NCBI RefSeq assembly: GCF_013032005.1
Contig: NZ_WQBE01000001.1
Location: forward strand, 124,001-188,000
Origin: Ruegeria atlantica
GTDB lineage: Bacteria; Pseudomonadota; Alphaproteobacteria; Rhodobacterales; Rhodobacteraceae
Length of the DNA stretch: 64,000 nucleotides
Direction: 5' to 3'
A program made the position numbers and the translations under genes. The notes beneath the pieces are model-generated. The model did no database searches, had not been told where the DNA came from, and saw only the letters and a program-made list of their open reading frames with translations. How positions within the stretch are numbered: position 1 is the first letter of the stretch; each line of letters begins with the position of its first letter. Positions 60,528-64,000 of this stretch are shown here, in pieces.

Positions 60528-62348
60528 TCAGTTTTCCATCGCTTCCAATTCGTCGATGAAGCCCGAAATCATCGACAAGCCCTTGTCCCAGAATTTCGGA
60601 TCGCTGGCGTCCAGCCCGAACGGGGCAAGCAGTTCTTTGTGGTGTTTGGACCCACCGGCGCGCAGCATTTCGAAATACTTGTCTTCGAACTCTTCGGACC
60701 CGCTTTCGTAAACGGAATAGAGCGCGTTCACCAACCCATCCCCAAACGCATATGCGTAGACATAGAAGGGTGAGTGGACGAAATGCGGGATATAAGCCCA
60801 GAAGGTTTCGTACCCGTCCATGAATTCGAATGCGGGGCCAAGGCTTTCAGCCTGAACACTCATCCACAGGGCGTTGATGTCATCCGGGGTCAGTTCGCCT
60901 TCACGCCGTGCCGCGTGCAGTTTGCATTCAAAATCATAAAAGGCGATCTGACGGACAACCGTGTTGATCATATCCTCTACCTTACCGGCCAACAGCACCT
61001 TGCGCTGCTCGGGCGTTTCTGCCTGGTCCAGCATTTTGCGGAAAGTCAGCATCTCGCCGAATACGCTGGCGGTTTCGGCCAGGGTCAGCGGGGTGGATGA
61101 CAGCATCTCACCCTGATCTGCGGCCAGAACCTGATGCACGCCATGGCCCAGTTCATGCGCAAGGGTCATCACGTCGCGCGGCTTGCCCAGATAGTTGAGC
61201 ATGACATAGGGGTGCACCTCGGTGACGGTTGGATGCGCAAATGCGCCCGGTGCCTTGCCCGGTTTTACAGCCGCGTCGATCCAGCCCTTCGAAAAGAACG
61301 GTGCCGCGATTTCGCCCATACGCGGGTCGAACGCGTTATAGGCGTCCATCACGGTTTTCTCGGCTTCGTCCCAGCCCACGATGCGGGTGTCTTCCATCGG
61401 AAGCGGCGCATTGCGATCCCAGACCTGCATGATGTCCAGACCAAGCCACTTACGCTTCAGTTCGTAGTAGCGGTGGCTGAGCTTGGGGTACGCAGCCACA
61501 ACAGCCTCGCGCAGGGCCTCGACCACCTCGGGTTCGACATCGTTTGAAAGGTGGCGACCGGTTTGTGCCGTGGGCATATTGCGCCAACGGTCGACGATTT
61601 CCTTTTCCTTGGCCTGCGTGTTGTGTACGCGGGCGAAGGTTTTGACGTTGTCCTGAAACACAGCCGCCAATTCGCGTGCCGCCGCCTCACGCTTGGAGCG
61701 GTCCTGTTCAGTCAGCAGGTTCAGGGTGCCTTCGATGTTCAGTTCTTCACCATCAACGGTGAAGGTCAGTCCGGCGATGGTTTCATCGAACAGACGTTCC
61801 CAAGCGTCACCTACAACGCCCAGATCGTGCAGGAATTTTTCTAGCTCATCAGACAGCTGATAGGGCTTCATCGCGCGAATGCGGCGGAACACGGGCTCGT
61901 AACGGGCCAAATCGTCGTTTGCATCAAAACTTGTTTTCAGCGCGTCATCGTCGATGCGGTTGATCTCAAGCGTGAAGAACACCAGCGGCGTGGTGTAAAT
62001 GGTGATTTTCTCCTGCATATCCGACAGGAATTTGGCGCGCTCAGCATCTGTGGTCAGTTGGTAATAGCGCAGACCGGCAAAGGACATGATGCGGCCCGCG
62101 ATGGCGTTGATCTTTTCGTTGCGCTGCACGCAGTTCAGCAGGCTTTCGGCATCCAAATCGGCCAGCTTGCCTTCGTAGTCGGCGGCGAAGGACGCGCACT
62201 CACCCTCAAGCCATTCCAGATCGCGGTCCAGTTCCGGCGCTTCTTCCGAGCTGTAGAGGTCAGTCAGATCCCATTCCGGCAGGTTGCCAAGATCGCCGGC
62301 ACCTCCGGCTGCGTTTGCGTCACGGACGGGAAAGGGAAGGTCGCGCAT
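60528..62348 (-). CDS. pepF: M3 family oligoendopeptidase F
   Basis: A 606-residue cytoplasmic zinc metallopeptidase that degrades oligopeptides. The catalytic motif is MTLAHELGHGVHQVL (HExGH-type with the E), and the downstream zinc ligand is in TLAETASVFGEMLT. An N-terminal region of about 200 residues (LPEWDLTDLYSSEEAPELDRDLEWL) is typical of the PepF branch. Length is normal. It is convergent with the DMT gene, its stop next to that gene's stop. Confidence 0.94.
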   Translation of the reverse strand: MRDLPFPVRDANAAGGAGDLGNLPEWDLTDLYSSEEAPELDRDLEWLEGECASFAADYEGKLADLDAESLLNCVQRNEKINAIAGRIMSFAGLRYYQLTTDAERAKFLSDMQEKITIYTTPLVFFTLEINRIDDDALKTSFDANDDLARYEPVFRRIRAMKPYQLSDELEKFLHDLGVVGDAWERLFDETIAGLTFTVDGEELNIEGTLNLLTEQDRSKREAAARELAAVFQDNVKTFARVHNTQAKEKEIVDRWRNMPTAQTGRHLSNDVEPEVVEALREAVVAAYPKLSHRYYELKRKWLGLDIMQVWDRNAPLPMEDTRIVGWDEAEKTVMDAYNAFDPRMGEIAAPFFSKGWIDAAVKPGKAPGAFAHPTVTEVHPYVMLNYLGKPRDVMTLAHELGHGVHQVLAADQGEMLSSTPLTLAETASVFGEMLTFRKMLDQAETPEQRKVLLAGKVEDMINTVVRQIAFYDFECKLHAARREGELTPDDINALWMSVQAESLGPAFEFMDGYETFWAYIPHFVHSPFYVYAYAFGDGLVNALYSVYESGSEEFEDKYFEMLRAGGSKHHKELLAPFGLDASDPKFWDKGLSMISGFIDELEAMEN

Positions 62349-62430
62349 GGATCACCTCGGAATATCTGCTTTGGCAAACATCTAGGCGCGGGCGGCCCGG
62401 ATCACAAGCCGCCTTTGCGTGAGGTTTTGT

Positions 62431-63408
62431 TTAGCTGGAAAGAGCAGCCGAGGTCGGTGTGTCCGAATGGGCGGCCAAAAAATGTGCCGTCAGTTGATCG
62501 AAGACGGGGCCGCGCACATCCGGTGCCTCCATCAGCACCTCATGTTCGCCATCGGGAATTTCAACCAGTGTGCCGCTGGGCCAGTTGGCCATCCGCGCCC
62601 GGATCGCTTTGCGGTCAACGATTTGCTCGTGACTGCCAAGGAAGGTCAGGGCGGGCGTCGCGGGAGCGGTTTGTTCCATCAGCCAGGCGCATTCGTCCAG
62701 TGCTTCGCGCAGCCAAATGGTCGAAGGCGCGCCAAGGGCCAGTTCCGGGTGCGCCTCAAGCTGGTCTTTCATCATTTGATACATCGCCGCATCGCGCGTC
62801 AGCATGTTGCCTTCGAAGGGTTGTGAGGCGACGTAACTTTCCAGCGACGTGGTCGGAGGCGTTTTCTCACCCAGCCCAATTCGTGGCCCCCAATAGGCCG
62901 TCAACCTGCTGAGCGGTTTCATGATCGGTGTGAAAAAGATCCCCCACATCGGGCCGGTAAAGGCGCAGGCTGCAAAAACGTCTCGCTCCAGCACCGCGCG
63001 CAGACCAATTGCGCCGCCCATCGAATGGCCGATCACGTACCAGGGTTTGGGCAAATCAAGTTGGGCGGCAAGTTCCAAGGCGGCATGCACGTCTTGTTGA
63101 TAGTCGGTGAACTGATCGACATGGCCGACCCGGGGATCGTCCAGCAAACGGTCTGCCAACCCCTGACCGCGCCAGTCAACGGCCAGAAAGGCAAACCCAC
63201 GGTCGATAAATTCAACCGCCGTGTTGCCGTATTTTTCGATGTATTCCGTCCGACCGGGGAACATCATCACCGTGCCGTTTGTTGCACCTTCGTGGTACCA
63301 GTGACCCACACGGATACGCGTATCGTCCGCAGTCGTCACCCAATGGGCCGCACCACCGGCAGGTCCGCCGGCCACGTCTTCAAAGAAAGGGGCCGGCGAG
63401 AACTTCAT
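62431..63408 (-). CDS. Alpha/beta hydrolase (lysophospholipase-like)
   Basis: A 325-residue serine hydrolase of the lysophospholipase/monoglyceride-lipase type. It has the nucleophile elbow VIGHSMGGAIGLRAV, the oxyanion region VDWRGQGLADR, and late acid and histidine residues in IPDGEHEVLMEAPDV. The cytoplasm is its likely place, as no signal peptide is seen. Its start overlaps the end of the SCP2 gene upstream, so both are translated from one message. The substrate is probably a lipid ester. Confidence 0.87.
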   Translation of the reverse strand: MKFSPAPFFEDVAGGPAGGAAHWVTTADDTRIRVGHWYHEGATNGTVMMFPGRTEYIEKYGNTAVEFIDRGFAFLAVDWRGQGLADRLLDDPRVGHVDQFTDYQQDVHAALELAAQLDLPKPWYVIGHSMGGAIGLRAVLERDVFAACAFTGPMWGIFFTPIMKPLSRLTAYWGPRIGLGEKTPPTTSLESYVASQPFEGNMLTRDAAMYQMMKDQLEAHPELALGAPSTIWLREALDECAWLMEQTAPATPALTFLGSHEQIVDRKAIRARMANWPSGTLVEIPDGEHEVLMEAPDVRGPVFDQLTAHFLAAHSDTPTSAALSS

Positions 63409-63698
63409 CAGGCCAGCACCGAGGCGAGTTTCATGGCAATACCCATGTCTCCATCCACGCTCAGCTTGCCCGACATGAACGCACCGGTGGGGTTCAGGTC
63501 GCCGCTGAGGATTTGTTCGAACGTATCCGCATCTGCGCTCAGGGTGACATCTGCGTCGTCATCGCTGACACGTGCGCCGTCCGCGTCCAGTACGATAGCA
63601 CCCAGATCGGCGATGGCAAATTTGGCCGATGCGTCGAAATCGCCGCCGGACAGCTTTTCGTTCAGCGCGGCTGCGGCTTTTTCAAGAATGTCGCTCAT
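63408..63698 (-). CDS. SCP2 sterol-binding domain protein
   Basis: A 96-residue single-domain protein with the SCP2 fold: FAIADLGAIVLDADGARVSDDDADVTLSADADTFEQILSG is its core in short, and LNPTGAFMSGKLSVDGDMGIAMKL is the ligand-groove end. SCP2 proteins bind acyl chains or other lipids. GAGGAAC precedes the ATG. Its stop overlaps the hydrolase start as ATGA. A lipid-carrier role with the adjacent lysophospholipase-like hydrolase is plausible from the coupling. Confidence 0.9.
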   Translation of the reverse strand: MSDILEKAAAALNEKLSGGDFDASAKFAIADLGAIVLDADGARVSDDDADVTLSADADTFEQILSGDLNPTGAFMSGKLSVDGDMGIAMKLASVLA

Positions 63699-63767
63699 GG
63701 TGTTCCTCATTTTGTTTCTGCGCCGTGAATGGACATCCCCGGTCGCAACGCTACACTGAACATTGTT

Positions 63768-64000
63768 ATGGGCATTGCAATCAACAATCTCAAACGTACC
63801 GTCACGGCACTTTTTGTCACGGTCATGTTTTCCACCAGTTCGGTGGCACAACAGGCGGATTCGCGTGACGAGGACGCCTTGCTACAGCAATTGGCGCTTT
63901 CCACGCCGGAACAGGCGATTGGTATCGACCGTCAACTCAAAGCTCTGTGGTCGCAATCGGGCTCGGCCTCGGCGGATTTGTTGCTGGAACGCGGGCGCGA
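63768..64000 (+). CDS. Exported TPR-type protein, N-terminal part (3' truncated)
   Basis: The first 77 codons are visible before the window ends. A basic start and hydrophobic core (ALFVTVMFSTSSVAQQ) form a signal peptide. The next part, STPEQAIGIDRQLKALWSQS and LLLERGR, resembles the opening of Rhodobacteraceae tetratricopeptide-repeat periplasmic proteins. The ATG at 63768 faces away from the SCP2 gene. The repeats themselves lie outside the window, so the TPR call is provisional. Confidence 0.6.
   Translation, partial: MGIAINNLKRTVTALFVTVMFSTSSVAQQADSRDEDALLQQLALSTPEQAIGIDRQLKALWSQSGSASADLLLERGR

Overview
The window reads as chromosome from a roseobacter-type alphaproteobacterium (Rhodobacteraceae). 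Supporting this are GC-rich coding, frequent GTG/TTG starts, glyQ and glyS near each other with a PPDK gene behind them, a single-subunit ctaD standing alone, an rluD-rpoH pair, and many DUF families typical of that group. No species can be named from sequence alone. About 55 protein genes, one tRNA-Leu(GAG) and a set of regulatory sites can be supported.

Layout. 1-9.7 kb: end of a TrkH potassium transporter, a ThDP enzyme, a catalytically dead protease-like exported protein, glyQ, a MarC protein, a DUF6446-like protein, a GltS-like symporter and glyS. 9.7-18.9 kb: ppdK, an SleB-type cell wall hydrolase, a Tat-exported multicopper oxidase, the folB-folP-glmM run, and a DMT exporter. 18.9-32.2 kb: ilvC facing two tandem Lrp/AsnC regulators, a GntR/HutC regulator facing a class V aminotransferase, a UbiH-type monooxygenase, a HAD nucleotidase, a FadR-type regulator, a membrane glycosyltransferase with an MshEN-like N-terminus, carA, a YqeY protein, a DUF2244 protein, a DsbA-like isomerase and a bestrophin. 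32.3-38.1 kb: ctaD with an FNR box, a HIT protein, a MerR regulator and CDF metal exporter, lipB, an FrnE-like protein and tRNA-Leu.

38.07-47.09 kb is an AT-richer island between two copies of a 17-bp repeat, CTTCTCGACCGCACCAT. The first copy is the 3' end of the tRNA-Leu gene. The island carries a membrane histidine kinase, a cytochrome P450, a LuxI-family acyl-homoserine-lactone synthase and two response regulators that each couple a receiver to a degenerate GGDEF-like domain. There is no LuxR and no integrase in it. I infer a transferable signalling module in which an AHL-type signal, possibly oxidised by the P450, is linked to a phosphorelay instead of a classical LuxR receptor. This is the best candidate here for an undescribed system.

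47.1-53.3 kb is a glycan or surface-polymer cluster: two paralogous glycosyltransferases, an alpha/beta-hydrolase-like protein, a fucosyltransferase-like/TPR protein and a sulfotransferase-like protein. 53.3-64 kb returns to core genes: a DUF6476-like membrane protein sharing its start codon region with divergent rluD, rpoH with a probable sigma-32 promoter, a fasciclin-RTX exported protein, a membrane dipeptidase, a Gfo/Idh/MocA oxidoreductase, a DksA-like zinc-finger protein, a second DMT exporter, pepF, an alpha/beta hydrolase, an SCP2 protein, and the start of a TPR protein cut by the window end.
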